From assembly GCF_025060895.1 (NCBI RefSeq), contig NZ_JANZKV010000012.1, positions 61,157-125,156 of the forward strand: a DNA stretch of 64,000 bases, given 5' to 3'. Below are positions 41,970-51,857 of this stretch, one piece after another. How positions within the stretch are numbered: position 1 is the stretch's first letter; each line of letters opens with the position of its first letter. The notes beneath the pieces are model-generated. The model made no database searches and was not told the origin of the DNA. It worked only from the letters and a program-made list of their open reading frames with translations. The stretch is from Stieleria sedimenti (GTDB lineage Bacteria; Planctomycetota; Planctomycetia; Pirellulales; Pirellulaceae). The position numbers were made by a program, and so were the translations under genes.

Positions 41970-44657
41970 ATGCGGCCTTTCGGTTGGTCAGCGACCGCAT
42001 TGGCGGCGTCACCTTGCAACGTGGGTGAACGTGGGATGCTGAGCGTCCTTGCAGTGCTGCTCGCATTGATCCCTGTCGTGGTCAGTTTTGACTTCGGCGG
42101 GCACCTTGCGTGGACACAGTATTGCTCGGCCCTCGCGATTGTGACACTCACGGTCGCGTTTCTGGCTCTCTTGGCGGCCGGTAGATTGATCGGGGCCCGA
42201 TGTCCAGGTGGTAAAGAGAGTTCCAGCGTTCGTCAACGCCCGTCGTACGCTCTGCTTTATCTTGCCTCCGTGTGGGTTGCACTGCTTTATTGCCAAACCG
42301 TTCCGCTGTCTGACAATACAGTGGCTTGGGCCAGCGGTGGTTCCTACGATGCCTACACCCACTGGCTAGACGCTCCGCTATCGATCACTGGACCGGCGGA
42401 CCGAACCAACGCTCCGATCTCCATCATTGTGTCTCAGACCCGGCATGCGGTTGCATTTTTGGTGATGCTGTTGCCGCTGATGTGGATGGCGATTGAATTG
42501 GTCCGAACTCGACGACTCGCGCAATTAATTCTGGTCGTCATCGCCATCGGCACGTCGCTGCACGCCGTCTATGGAATGGCGTGTATTCTATTTCCTGCGA
42601 TCACAGGTCTTACCGCTGGCCACGGTTTTGGAGGTTTCATCAATCGAAACAATGCTGCTTTGTTCATGAACCTTGGACTCGCGGCCAGTTTGGGACTGGC
42701 CCTTGAACATCATGCGGAACGATGCCGAGGGAATTTTGGGCCGACCTCGCTGACGGCGATCGACTGGGCGACGGATCCTAAAAGCTGGATGGTTTTTGGC
42801 TGCGTGACGCTGAACTTGGTCGGTATCATGGCGAGTGGATCTCGTGGGGGCGTTCTGGCGATGGCACTCGCACTCGCGATCGCGATCGGGTTTCGCGCGC
42901 GTTTGCGAAGTTTCGCTGTCACCCTGGCGATGATGGTGATTCCGATGACGATTGTGGTCATCGTCGTTCTCACTCCCGACGTCGGCTTCAATGCAATCCG
43001 CCGTGCTACCGATGCGTCTTCGGGCAATTCCATTGAGCACGCGCTTAGTAATGCACGTGTCAGCCATTGGTGGGATGGATTGCGAGCGTCACTGGAGTAT
43101 CTGCCAATGGGGAGCGGATTGGGAACCTACGGGTTCGCCTACTTGCCGTTTCAGTCTTCCGGTGGCGACCTGTGGTTTCAACACGCCGATAACCTTTGGC
43201 TTGAAGTCTTCGTCGAGCAGGGCGTCATCGGCCTGTTGTTCGTCGTTGCCATCATGCTGATGGTTTCAAACGCTTGTCGTCGGCTGCAATCGTCCCAGGA
43301 TGAGTCTGATCAAGCGATTGGTACGATGGGGCTGTACGTCCTGGTCGCAACGGCGATCAGTCAATGCCTCGATTTTGGTTTGATCCTGTCGGCCAATGCC
43401 TATCTGTTTGCGATCCTTGCATCCATCGTCGTGACTCGATCCGTACTGGTGTCGATTCGAAATGCTCAAAGCGGCATTGGACGCACCAATACGACTCGCA
43501 AACCCGTCACCGACCGTAAGGTTGTCTGGGGGCTTGTACTGGCAGTGCTCAGTCTGCTCTCACTGCCCGTGTTGCACAGCGACGCGGCGTCGGAGTCGGT
43601 AGCGCAGCGGTCGCAGATCGAATTTGATTTGATCAAGCTGGAGATTGACCAACTCCGTTCATCCGATGATCGTATTGCGGCCCAAGTCGAAGAGAACCCC
43701 ACCGCTGCATTGTTGTACCAGCAATGCCGAACGCGATTTCAGATCGCCCGTCTGCGAGAAATAGAGAGTCTCGCTCCGGAATCGGAACTTGAGTTTGCTG
43801 AAGCCTACGCGGCGACACGACGCGGAAAGCGAACCGTGCCCTCGCTCGCGCCTGACATTCGCGATGACTATCTGGCCGCTGTCGATAGTGCGGTCCAACT
43901 CGCATCACTGAACCCGCTGTCGATCAACGCCAGGGCGGAATTGATTTATCTTCATTTCGCCCACGGTGATGAAGCTGCGACGCGTCAGATGATTGGTCAA
44001 CTTGGCAGGCTGCAAAACCGTAATCCGAGACAATTGATTCGGCTCGCTGAAATCGCTGCCGACCACCAAGATGCACCTTTCGTCGAGTTCGCTTGTCGGA
44101 CGGCATCGAATCTCCGCATTCAGACCGCTCCGCAAGCCATCGACATTGCATTGCGATGCAAGGACGCCTCCTTGGACCAAGCCGTTGCATCGTCAGCGGC
44201 GGCACGACGGAGGGCTATCGCACATGCTTTGTCTCTCTATGACAGTTTGAGCGACGCGCAAACACGTGATGGATCGCAACAAGGTACCAGGGACCGACTG
44301 GCCGATTTTATGAAGCAATCGTTGCCCTTGCTGCAATGCGATGAGGGCCAGGTGCGAGTGGAAAAGGCATCATGCCTGCGGTTGACCGGACTTGTCGCGA
44401 TTTCATTAGGCGATACCGACATCGGCTTGGATCGGCTACAGCAATCGACACGTGTTGCACCGGAAAACAAAGCGTTCTTACTCGATTACATTTCGCAATT
44501 GCGTCAGGTCGGACGGTCGGCTGATGCCAAGCTGGAAGCAAGCCGAGGTCGTGAACTGTTTCCAGAGGACTCCCGTTTCCAGCGATTATTTGAGCTCATT
44601 CGCTCCATCGAATCCGAACGATTGGTGCCGCAATCCAGGACTGAACACGGCGTTTGA
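41970..44657 (+). CDS. O-antigen ligase/polymerase-type membrane protein with helical-repeat tail
   Basis: 895 aa; the start is ATG 41970 or possibly 42036. The first ~520 residues have many membrane segments and the Wzy_C/O-antigen ligase signature FGGFINRNNAALFMNLG, followed later by GSGLGTYGFAYLPFQ and HADNLWLEVFVEQGVIGLL. The last ~350 residues are soluble, alpha-helical and TPR-like (LASLNPLSINARAELIYLHF; LRLTGLVAISLGDTDIGLDRL). Such proteins polymerise or ligate lipid-linked repeat units on the outer face of the inner membrane. A second, smaller protein of this type is at 46605, so one may polymerise and the other ligate. Confidence 0.85.
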   Translation: MRPFGWSATALAASPCNVGERGMLSVLAVLLALIPVVVSFDFGGHLAWTQYCSALAIVTLTVAFLALLAAGRLIGARCPGGKESSSVRQRPSYALLYLASVWVALLYCQTVPLSDNTVAWASGGSYDAYTHWLDAPLSITGPADRTNAPISIIVSQTRHAVAFLVMLLPLMWMAIELVRTRRLAQLILVVIAIGTSLHAVYGMACILFPAITGLTAGHGFGGFINRNNAALFMNLGLAASLGLALEHHAERCRGNFGPTSLTAIDWATDPKSWMVFGCVTLNLVGIMASGSRGGVLAMALALAIAIGFRARLRSFAVTLAMMVIPMTIVVIVVLTPDVGFNAIRRATDASSGNSIEHALSNARVSHWWDGLRASLEYLPMGSGLGTYGFAYLPFQSSGGDLWFQHADNLWLEVFVEQGVIGLLFVVAIMLMVSNACRRLQSSQDESDQAIGTMGLYVLVATAISQCLDFGLILSANAYLFAILASIVVTRSVLVSIRNAQSGIGRTNTTRKPVTDRKVVWGLVLAVLSLLSLPVLHSDAASESVAQRSQIEFDLIKLEIDQLRSSDDRIAAQVEENPTAALLYQQCRTRFQIARLREIESLAPESELEFAEAYAATRRGKRTVPSLAPDIRDDYLAAVDSAVQLASLNPLSINARAELIYLHFAHGDEAATRQMIGQLGRLQNRNPRQLIRLAEIAADHQDAPFVEFACRTASNLRIQTAPQAIDIALRCKDASLDQAVASSAAARRRAIAHALSLYDSLSDAQTRDGSQQGTRDRLADFMKQSLPLLQCDEGQVRVEKASCLRLTGLVAISLGDTDIGLDRLQQSTRVAPENKAFLLDYISQLRQVGRSADAKLEASRGRELFPEDSRFQRLFELIRSIESERLVPQSRTEHGV

Positions 44658-44672
44658 GATGGCCGACGATCA

Positions 44673-45422
44673 ATGACATTGCCCGAATGCAGCCGTATCA
44701 CCGGGGGGCCCACCGACGTGGCTTATCAAGCCAAGGTCCTCGACAAGTACGAGATTCAATACTTCAGATGTCGAGAAACCGGGTTCATCCAAACGGAAAC
44801 TCCTTACTGGCTTGACGAAGCGTACCAAGACGCGATTACAGCCCAAGACAGCGGGTTGCTGCAACGATGCATCACGTACGCCGACATCATGACCTTGCTG
44901 ATCAAAGCCAATTTTCAGTCGCAGGATCGCTATCTCGATTTCGGCGGAGGATACGGGGTGTTCACACGGTTGATGCGAGACCGCGGATTGAACTACTTTC
45001 ACTGTGATCCCCATTGCCAAAACCTCTTTGCGAAGGAGTTTGAGGTTCAAGTCGAAGAACCGGGAAAGTACAGGCTCGTGACGGCCTTCGAAGTGTTTGA
45101 GCACTTGGTTGACCCAGCCAAACAATTGAAGCAGCTTCTGGAGCTTGCCGACACCGTCGTTTTCTCGACACTGATTGTTCCCGAGCCACCGCCCAAAGAT
45201 GTCGATGAATGGTGGTATTTCCTTCCCCAAAGTGGGCAGCATGTCTCGCTCTACACGGTCAAATCGCTAGATCATCTGGCCGGTAGCCACGGGGCCACGC
45301 TTTACACGAATGGAAAGAACCTGCATTGCATCTCCAGGCGACCGATCGACTTTTCGATCGCCGGCGACAATTTGTGGGCGAAACTGCGTCGTCGTCTACA
45401 TCGCGTTTTTAGCCACCGCTAG
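44673..45422 (+). CDS. class I SAM-dependent methyltransferase
   Basis: 249 aa with motif I YLDFGGGYGVFTRLM (residues ~89-103), an acidic partner at NYFHCDP, and motif post-I/II VTAFEVFEHLVDPAKQL. This is the methyltransf_23-like group common in polysaccharide loci, usually methylating sugars or glycan ends. It begins 13 bp after the ligase/polymerase stop. No zinc-binding N-terminal cluster is seen, although CRETGF near the start recalls the C-terminal half of one. Confidence 0.85.
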   Translation: MTLPECSRITGGPTDVAYQAKVLDKYEIQYFRCRETGFIQTETPYWLDEAYQDAITAQDSGLLQRCITYADIMTLLIKANFQSQDRYLDFGGGYGVFTRLMRDRGLNYFHCDPHCQNLFAKEFEVQVEEPGKYRLVTAFEVFEHLVDPAKQLKQLLELADTVVFSTLIVPEPPPKDVDEWWYFLPQSGQHVSLYTVKSLDHLAGSHGATLYTNGKNLHCISRRPIDFSIAGDNLWAKLRRRLHRVFSHR

Positions 45423-45498
45423 CCCAACTTGCTTGGCGCGACCCCTCGCCGTCTAGCGACGATATTCGCCGACGCAAATCCTCTTCCACCACGGCACA

Positions 45499-46602
45499 TT
45501 GAAGCGACTACTCGTTACCGGAAGCGTTTTTTCGACCCAGCAATTCGGGGGCGTCTCACGTTATTTGGTCGAACTGGCACGCGGTGTCGAAGCCTCGTCG
45601 GACTGGAACGCGCGCGTCGCGGCACCGCTATACGTCAACCACTACTTGCGCGAATACCGATCGCCGCTGCATCATCGCGGGATCTACTTTCGCCATCGCA
45701 AACGTGGACTTTCTCGTCTAAACGATTTCATCGTCAAGACGCTGATGCCGTCGTCGTTGAACAATGCGGACGTGGTTCACGAAGGTTTTTTTGACGCTTC
45801 GACACTGCGTCAGGCTCGAGGCGCGCGAATCGCAACCGTTTACGACATGATCAGCGAGCGTTTCTTCCCCAGCGAATCGTCGCTGAGAAAAAAACAGCAA
45901 ACCGCAGATGCCGCGGACCAACTGGTCGCCATCTCGGAAGCGACGAAGAACGATGTTTGCCACTATTTGGATGTTGCGCCAGAAAAAGTGCGAGTGATTC
46001 ATCTTGCGGCGAACATGAGACCGAACACCGCCAAATCGAAACTCCTCCCCGACCGTCCGTACTTTTTGTGGGTGGGCACTCGGGAGGGTTACAAGAATTT
46101 TGGGTCGTTGATTAAATCACTAGGGAAATCGAAGCGATTCCGTTCTGACTTCGTTTTGGTTTGCGCCGGAGGACCGCCGCTGTCCCAGCAAGAGCGGCAA
46201 ACCTGGCATGATGCGGGGCTGGACGAGCGTTCCGTGTTGCATTGCAGACCACAAGAGCACGAACTGGCCTCTCTGTATTGTCACGCAGAATCGCTGGTCT
46301 ATGTTTCGCAATTCGAAGGGTTTGGCATTCCACCATTAGAAGCAATGCAATGCGACTGCCCGGTCATCGCGTCGAATCGCAGTTCAATCCCTGAAGTCGT
46401 CGGTCAAGCAGCTGAACTAGTGAACCCCGACGACACCGAGTGTATTGCTGATGCAATCGATCGAGTGATTGAGCAACCCAGCTTGGTCGAGCAGCTCAAA
46501 GACAAAGGGCGTCTGCAAGCATCGCGTTTTACCTGGGAAAAGTGCGTGGCACAGCATCTCGGGCTCTATCAAGAAGCAATGCAGCAGCGTGGAGGACTCT
46601 GA
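45499..46602 (+). CDS. glycosyltransferase family 4-type
   Basis: 367 aa from TTG 45499. The N-terminal half begins KRLLVTGSVFSTQQFGGVSRY, a donor/acceptor Rossmann fold with the Gly-rich loop of GT-B enzymes. The C-terminal Glycos_transf_1 part has YFLWVGTREGYKNFGSLI, then FGIPPLEAMQCDCPVIAS with the E-x7-E type motif. It transfers a sugar from a nucleotide donor to the lipid-linked repeat unit in the cytoplasm. Donor and linkage cannot be told. Its stop is 2 bp before the next gene. Confidence 0.9.
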   Translation: MKRLLVTGSVFSTQQFGGVSRYLVELARGVEASSDWNARVAAPLYVNHYLREYRSPLHHRGIYFRHRKRGLSRLNDFIVKTLMPSSLNNADVVHEGFFDASTLRQARGARIATVYDMISERFFPSESSLRKKQQTADAADQLVAISEATKNDVCHYLDVAPEKVRVIHLAANMRPNTAKSKLLPDRPYFLWVGTREGYKNFGSLIKSLGKSKRFRSDFVLVCAGGPPLSQQERQTWHDAGLDERSVLHCRPQEHELASLYCHAESLVYVSQFEGFGIPPLEAMQCDCPVIASNRSSIPEVVGQAAELVNPDDTECIADAIDRVIEQPSLVEQLKDKGRLQASRFTWEKCVAQHLGLYQEAMQQRGGL

Positions 46603-46604
46603 GG

Positions 46605-47897
46605 GTGCAGTTCACAAAAGTCATCGGCCATCTTCTGGCGTTCGCCGTCGGTCTGACCCTGGAAACCGAGTACGAATTCATCGGGACGCTGCGGATCTCC
46701 GAGATCATGCTGTTGGTCTATTTGATCATCATGTTACCATTTGGCAAAGTAAAGGAACTCTTTGCGACGCCTTTTGCGGTTCCCGTCGCGTCGCTGGGTT
46801 TGCTTTGGCTGGGCTCGCAGTTCATCAGCGACATGGCAAATCACACGTCCAGGGTCAATTTGCTCAAAGGCCACGCCAACATCGGAATGATCCTCGTTTC
46901 CGTGGCAGCGTTCGTTGTCCTGTTCAAGCCGGATCCCAATCGATTCGCTTCGTATCTGTTGGGTTTGTTCTTCTGTCGTATCATCAACCGCCTCCGCGGC
47001 GTCGTTGACGAAACAGCGACTACGGAATACTGGGACCGATTCATCGCCAGTTGGGCCTCCTGTGGGCTGATCCTGTTGATGCTGTTTCTTCTTCATCGAA
47101 AGTATCGTGGAAGTTACGTTGCATTGCTGACCATCCCCTACGGCTGCGCGTCGATTATCTTCGGAGGTCGATCCCACGGGCTGGCGTACCTGTTGACCGG
47201 CGTGGGGCTTTGGTACGGAACACGCGGCGGCCCGAAAGATTTCTTGAATTACACACGGCGGCAATTCATGTGGGGAGGCGTCGCGCTGTTTGTTGCGGCG
47301 TTTCTGGTTTTCCAGGTGTATGTCTTTTTCGGTCTCAGCGGCGTGCTGGGCGACAAAGCGCGGATGCAACTCAGGGCGTCCAGCAATCCCTACAATCCGA
47401 TTGCGGTGGTCAGCGCGGGCAGAGGCGGATTGCAAGTCGCGTTTGAAGCGATTGCCGATAGGCCCATCCTGGGCCATGGATCCAAGGCATACAATCGCAA
47501 GTACATCACACGCGCCATGCGTGAAACGACGTCCGAAGAGTACTTGCGCTCCATTCCGGTCCACTCCTGTATCTTCGGTGCCTGGGTGTTTTCCGGTATC
47601 CTCGGTGTGCCGTTTTGGATCGCAATCCTCTGGATTCATGTGCTGTTTTTTCGATCTGCGATCAACTCCGACCATCCCCAATTCGTACTGCTTTCCGCAT
47701 TCCTGCTCGTCGAGGGTGTTTGGAACATTTTCTTCTCGCCCCACGGATACGCTCGATACGCGTGGCCGCCGTTCTTCGTTGTCAACATTCTGCTGTACCA
47801 AGCGGCCGAACAAAAACGTCTCGCGTGGGAACGCGAGACGGTACAGCCCGAACGGGCGACGCCATCGACGCCGCAGTGGGTTGCGACTGAGGTCTGA
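46605..47897 (+). CDS. Wzy/O-antigen ligase-like polytopic membrane protein
   Basis: I choose GTG 46605 (430 aa), with GGAGG 9 bp upstream; the frame extends back into the previous gene but without membrane features. About ten hydrophobic segments are visible (VIGHLLAFAVGLTLE; IMLLVYLIIMLPFG; FMWGGVALFVAAFLVFQVYV). A periplasmic-loop region has FEAIADRPILGHGSKAYN and SIPVHSCIFGAWVFSGILG, similar to the Wzy_C signature (P-x-x-G-x-G then H-S). It is the best candidate for the repeat-unit polymerase. It lies between two glycosyltransferase genes. Confidence 0.8.
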   Translation: MQFTKVIGHLLAFAVGLTLETEYEFIGTLRISEIMLLVYLIIMLPFGKVKELFATPFAVPVASLGLLWLGSQFISDMANHTSRVNLLKGHANIGMILVSVAAFVVLFKPDPNRFASYLLGLFFCRIINRLRGVVDETATTEYWDRFIASWASCGLILLMLFLLHRKYRGSYVALLTIPYGCASIIFGGRSHGLAYLLTGVGLWYGTRGGPKDFLNYTRRQFMWGGVALFVAAFLVFQVYVFFGLSGVLGDKARMQLRASSNPYNPIAVVSAGRGGLQVAFEAIADRPILGHGSKAYNRKYITRAMRETTSEEYLRSIPVHSCIFGAWVFSGILGVPFWIAILWIHVLFFRSAINSDHPQFVLLSAFLLVEGVWNIFFSPHGYARYAWPPFFVVNILLYQAAEQKRLAWERETVQPERATPSTPQWVATEV

Positions 47898-47951
47898 TGC
47901 GGGACCCCGCTCAGCGTCAATTCGAACAGATGGTTTCGAGAAGAACACACC

Positions 47952-49079
47952 GTGAAGATCCTGATCACCGCTGACTACTTTTATCCGTCGATCCGCGCCA
48001 GCGGACCGATTCGGTCCTTGGTGAACTTTGTTCAGAAGTTTTCATCAATACACGAATTGTTTGTGGTCACCCGCGATCGTGATCCCAACGCATCGGAGGC
48101 CTACCCCGACATCATTGCGAAACAGTGGAACGAGGTGCTGGGTATTCAAGCGCGCTACGTGTCGCCAAGTGAGAACCTGGGACAAATCATCAGGGAAACC
48201 ATCCGCAGCGTCGGCCCCGATACGATCTACATGAACAGTCTGATGTCGCCGCTGACACGGTCGGTATTGCGATTCGCATGTCGGCAAGGCACAGGAAATC
48301 CAGACCTGTTGTTGGCGGTACGGGGTGAACTCAGTCCCGGTGCACTGGCCATCAAACCGATTCGAAAACGTGTCTTTTTGCAATTCGGAAAGGCCTTGGG
48401 GCTGTTCAAGGGCGTTCGTTTCCAAGCCTCATCCGCCGACGAGGCACGGTTCATCGAGCGTTGGTTTCCCGACAACACGATTCACACCGCGATGGACATT
48501 CCATCCGAGGTCGTCGGTCAGCCGAAAGCACGCCCATCTGGCGATTGCCGGTTTGTCTTCAACTCAAGAATTGCGCCGATCAAAAACCTGGAAATCGCAA
48601 TCTCGGCCTTCGAATCGTTGAGCGACTCTGGTCGTGGATTCGAGGGCGTCTTGGAGATCCATGGATCACCGATCAATCAGGAGTACTTGGGGAAAATCTT
48701 GGGGTTACTTGGGCGATGTGGCAATCATGGCCGACATTGTGGTCCGTACCGACACGATCAGATTTGGGACATCCTGGGCAACGCCAGTTTTTCGATCTTG
48801 CCGAGCCGTGGCGAAAATTTCGCGCATGCGATCTATGAATCTGCGGCAGCGGGCGTTCCATTTTTAATCAGTGACCGGACGCCGTGGACCGCCGCGGCGC
48901 ACAACGGATGTGGCTGGGTGATTGACCCCGACGACTTGGACGGTTGGAAAGACGCGATCATCAACGCCGTCAACATGCCACAAGACGACTATCTGCGTGC
49001 GTCCGAGAAGTGCATTGAAGCTGCCTGCGAGATGCAATCGCGGGCCCATCACCAGCACGAAGCTTTATTCCTGAGTTGA
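47952..49079 (+). CDS. glycosyltransferase family 4-type
   Basis: 375 aa from GTG 47952. It begins KILITADYFYPSIRASGPIR, the usual GT4 opening, and has a C-terminal GT-B donor domain: FNSRIAPIKNLEIAISAF, ASFSILPSRGENFAHAIYE, AGVPFLISDRTPWTAAA, with Glu of ENFAHAIYE at the nucleotide-binding site. It is cytoplasmic or peripheral. Its stop is 1 bp before the next gene, indicating co-translation. Confidence 0.88.
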   Translation: MKILITADYFYPSIRASGPIRSLVNFVQKFSSIHELFVVTRDRDPNASEAYPDIIAKQWNEVLGIQARYVSPSENLGQIIRETIRSVGPDTIYMNSLMSPLTRSVLRFACRQGTGNPDLLLAVRGELSPGALAIKPIRKRVFLQFGKALGLFKGVRFQASSADEARFIERWFPDNTIHTAMDIPSEVVGQPKARPSGDCRFVFNSRIAPIKNLEIAISAFESLSDSGRGFEGVLEIHGSPINQEYLGKILGLLGRCGNHGRHCGPYRHDQIWDILGNASFSILPSRGENFAHAIYESAAAGVPFLISDRTPWTAAAHNGCGWVIDPDDLDGWKDAIINAVNMPQDDYLRASEKCIEAACEMQSRAHHQHEALFLS

Positions 49080-49080
49080 A

Positions 49081-49929
49081 ATGTCAACCGCGCCCTTGTT
49101 TTCTATCGTTACCATTTCCTTCAACCAGCGGAAATACCTGCAACAAGCGATCGACTCGGTTCTATCACAGGACTCCGATCTGTTTGAGTACCTGATCATG
49201 GACGGTGGTTCGACTGATGGAAGCGTTGAGCTGATCGAGCAGATCCAGGATCGATTGGCATTTTGGCGATCGTGCCCCGACGGTGGACCTTCCAATGCGC
49301 TCCGATCGGCCGTCGATCACTGCAAGGGTCGCTATCTGGTTTACATCAATTCCGATGATCTACTGTTGCCCGGCGCGATGAGGACGCTTGCAAACTACAT
49401 CGGGAAATACCCCGACGCCGACGTGATTTACGGTCACGGCGTGACGTTCAATGAAACCGACGGCTCGATCACAATGGTTTACAGTGATCGTTGGGGAACG
49501 CGTGCGTTCGCGAAAGGATTGGTGTCGATCTTTCAGCAATCCTGCGCGCACAAATTGTCCGCGGTCCGCGAGGCGGGGAATTTCAACCCGGAAAACCGGA
49601 CTTGCTGGGATGGCGAATTGCTGTTTCAGATGGGACGCAATGGCGCAACATTCAAACGCATCGATGAGGTCATCGGGATGTTTCGCATCCACGAAGATTC
49701 GATCACCGGCAGCCAGCAAACCTCTGATCGCTATCTGCAAGATCGCAAGGAAATGGCCGCGCGGGTTGGCGTTCGAACCCCGTTGCGGGGCGGCCTGCAA
49801 TCCTCGATCCTCAAAATGCTCCGCGATCCGAAGTTGATGGTTCGTAAGTGCCGAAGTCGATGGGTGGGGCCGAAAGAACTGGTGGTTCGTGGCATCGACG
49901 TCCGCGACGTCGCGGGAATTTCGCGATGA
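49081..49929 (+). CDS. glycosyltransferase family 2
   Basis: 282 aa with a GT-A fold: FSIVTISFNQRKYLQQAIDS, EYLIMDGGSTDGSVELI (first Asp pair) and YLVYINSDDLLLPGAM (the DxD-type metal site). It also has the acceptor-region block YGHGVTFNETDG. No membrane segment is seen. It is an inverting transferase adding one sugar to the repeat unit. The stop overlaps the next start (ATGA). Confidence 0.92.
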   Translation: MSTAPLFSIVTISFNQRKYLQQAIDSVLSQDSDLFEYLIMDGGSTDGSVELIEQIQDRLAFWRSCPDGGPSNALRSAVDHCKGRYLVYINSDDLLLPGAMRTLANYIGKYPDADVIYGHGVTFNETDGSITMVYSDRWGTRAFAKGLVSIFQQSCAHKLSAVREAGNFNPENRTCWDGELLFQMGRNGATFKRIDEVIGMFRIHEDSITGSQQTSDRYLQDRKEMAARVGVRTPLRGGLQSSILKMLRDPKLMVRKCRSRWVGPKELVVRGIDVRDVAGISR

Positions 49930-51014
49930 AGAAGCGACGAGTCCTGTTCCTGTGGTCACGCTACTCTGGCTACATGGCGGCGTGCTGGAAACAGCTTTCA
50001 TCCAACGAGACGATGGATGTCGAAGTCGTCGCAATCGAGTCGAATCCGTCCGACCGCAGCGATCCAACCTTCGCACCCGAGATGCTCGATGGAGTGACCA
50101 CACGCCTGATCCCGCACGCCGATGCCGATGATTACTCGAGTCTGAAACGGCATCTTCCCGATCAAACCCCTGACGTGTTGGTTGTTTCGGGATGGCAACA
50201 TCCCGGCTATGTCCATGCCATACGCCAGAATCATTTCGGATCCTCAGCATTGATCGTATGCTCCGACAATCCGATCCGACACACTTGGCGACAGCGATTA
50301 GGCATTTTCAAGATCCGTTGGCTGCTGGACCGGGCGAGCCGCATCTTCGTGCCCGGGGATCGTGGATATCAATTGATGAAATCGTGGAAGCTGCCGGACG
50401 AAAAGATTGCCAAGGGCCTTTACGGCGTTGACGAATTGTCGCTCAGGCCTTGCATCGCGGATCGGGAATCCAACGGTTGGCCAAAAAACTTTATTTTCAC
50501 GGGGCGATACTGCCAGCGCAAAGGCGTCGACATCATGTTGGATGCCTATGCTGACTATCGGGCACGCCATGACCATCCATGGGACTTGATCTGTTGCGGA
50601 CGCGGCGAGCTTGCCACGATGCTGCAGTCGCAACCAGGCGTGATTGACCGAGGATTCGTGCAGCCTGAAGGTCTGACTGCCGCACTCGCAAATGCGAGTG
50701 CATTTGTGCTGGCAAGCCGGTCCGATGCATGGCCACTGAGTCTGGTCGAAGCCGCGATGGCGGGCCTGCCGATTGTCTGCACCGCGGCGTGCGGGAGCAG
50801 CACGGAATTGGTGCGGGACAGGTTCAACGGCCGCGTGGTGCCGACGGCGAACCGCTCGGCATTGAGTGACGCGATGTCCTGGATCCACGTAAACGAAGCG
50901 GAGCTTCCAGAACTTGGGCGAAGATCAAGTGAACTGGCAAACGCTTTTTCGGCGAACCAATGGGCGGAACGGTGGGCTGACGAAATCGAAGACATTTGTA
51001 GGAGCCGAGAGTGA
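49926..51014 (+). CDS. glycosyltransferase family 4-type
   Basis: I choose ATG 49926 (362 aa), which overlaps the previous stop; the longer frame would start inside that gene. N-terminus KRRVLFLWSRYSGYMAACW; C-terminal GT-B domain with FIFTGRYCQRKGVDIMLDAY, LICCGRGELATMLQ, NASAFVLASRSDAWPLSLVE and AMAGLPIVCTAACGSSTELV. The donor is unknown. It is tightly packed between coupled genes on both sides. Confidence 0.9.
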   Translation: MKKRRVLFLWSRYSGYMAACWKQLSSNETMDVEVVAIESNPSDRSDPTFAPEMLDGVTTRLIPHADADDYSSLKRHLPDQTPDVLVVSGWQHPGYVHAIRQNHFGSSALIVCSDNPIRHTWRQRLGIFKIRWLLDRASRIFVPGDRGYQLMKSWKLPDEKIAKGLYGVDELSLRPCIADRESNGWPKNFIFTGRYCQRKGVDIMLDAYADYRARHDHPWDLICCGRGELATMLQSQPGVIDRGFVQPEGLTAALANASAFVLASRSDAWPLSLVEAAMAGLPIVCTAACGSSTELVRDRFNGRVVPTANRSALSDAMSWIHVNEAELPELGRRSSELANAFSANQWAERWADEIEDICRSRE

Positions 51015-51781
51015 ACGAGAAGCCCTTTCCCGTCCGATTTTCGGCCCTGAAGCGATGGGTGGCATTCATTCTGTGCAGCAACACGGTCGGCTGGTTACTG
51101 GGCGTCGTCTATCGCAACCGAATCCCGTTTCGTGGCGTCTCAATCGATCTGCGTACTGCGATGATCCGAAACAGTACGAAGGCGCGGCTGTTCTTTGGGA
51201 TGTATGAATCAGCGGAATATCGATTCGTCAATCAGTATCTGCAAGAAGAGCTCCCGACGGTCGAACTCGGCGCAAGTATTGGAGCGATAAGCAGCCAAAT
51301 TGGAAAACGACTGCGACCGGGAACCGATCTCACGTGCGTGGAAGCCAATCCGAATCTGATCAACACGTTGAGCACCAATCTTGCAAACAACGCCGGGCAT
51401 TTGAAAACGCGAATCCTGCCCGCGGCCATTGCTTACGACAGCGAGTCGATTGAGTTTGCCGTTTCCGCAGATAATCGCGTCTCCTCGCTGCAATCGGACG
51501 AGAACTCCATGCTGACGCCGGTGGACGCCATTCGTCTTCGAAGTGTCATCCCCGAGGGTGACTTTCAACTCGTCTGCGATATCGAGGGCGCCGAGGCGGG
51601 GATTCTAGCCGCTGACACGGAATCCCTGTCCCGATGCCGTGTCGCGATCGTCGAACTGCACGACACGACCGTCCATGGCAAACAGGTATCCGTGCAGGAG
51701 TTGGCATCTCAATTCCAGGCGACGGGATTGGAACCGATCGATCGCTACGGCAGCGTCTATGTTTTTTGCCGGTCATCATGA
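51011..51781 (+). CDS. FkbM family methyltransferase
   Basis: 256 aa from a GTG overlapping the previous stop (GTGA). The FkbM fold shows ESAEYRFVNQYLQEELPTVE, VELGASIGAISSQIGKRL (SAM motif I), LTCVEANPNLINTL, and the C-terminal VCDIEGAEAGILAAD block typical of the family. FkbM enzymes put methyl groups on sugar or polyketide hydroxyls. A second FkbM gene is at 55379, so the polymer is probably O-methylated at more than one position. Confidence 0.88.
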   Translation: MNEKPFPVRFSALKRWVAFILCSNTVGWLLGVVYRNRIPFRGVSIDLRTAMIRNSTKARLFFGMYESAEYRFVNQYLQEELPTVELGASIGAISSQIGKRLRPGTDLTCVEANPNLINTLSTNLANNAGHLKTRILPAAIAYDSESIEFAVSADNRVSSLQSDENSMLTPVDAIRLRSVIPEGDFQLVCDIEGAEAGILAADTESLSRCRVAIVELHDTTVHGKQVSVQELASQFQATGLEPIDRYGSVYVFCRSS

Positions 51782-51857
51782 CCCACTCATGGTGCCGATA
51801 CGTCTTGCTCTTTCAACCTGATGTGAACATTCGAATCGATGTTCCGCAATCGTTAAC

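Noticed and set aside
46734..47948. 404-aa open frame antisense to the Wzy-like gene
   Set aside because: Opposite strand of a membrane protein; charged, motif-free translation.
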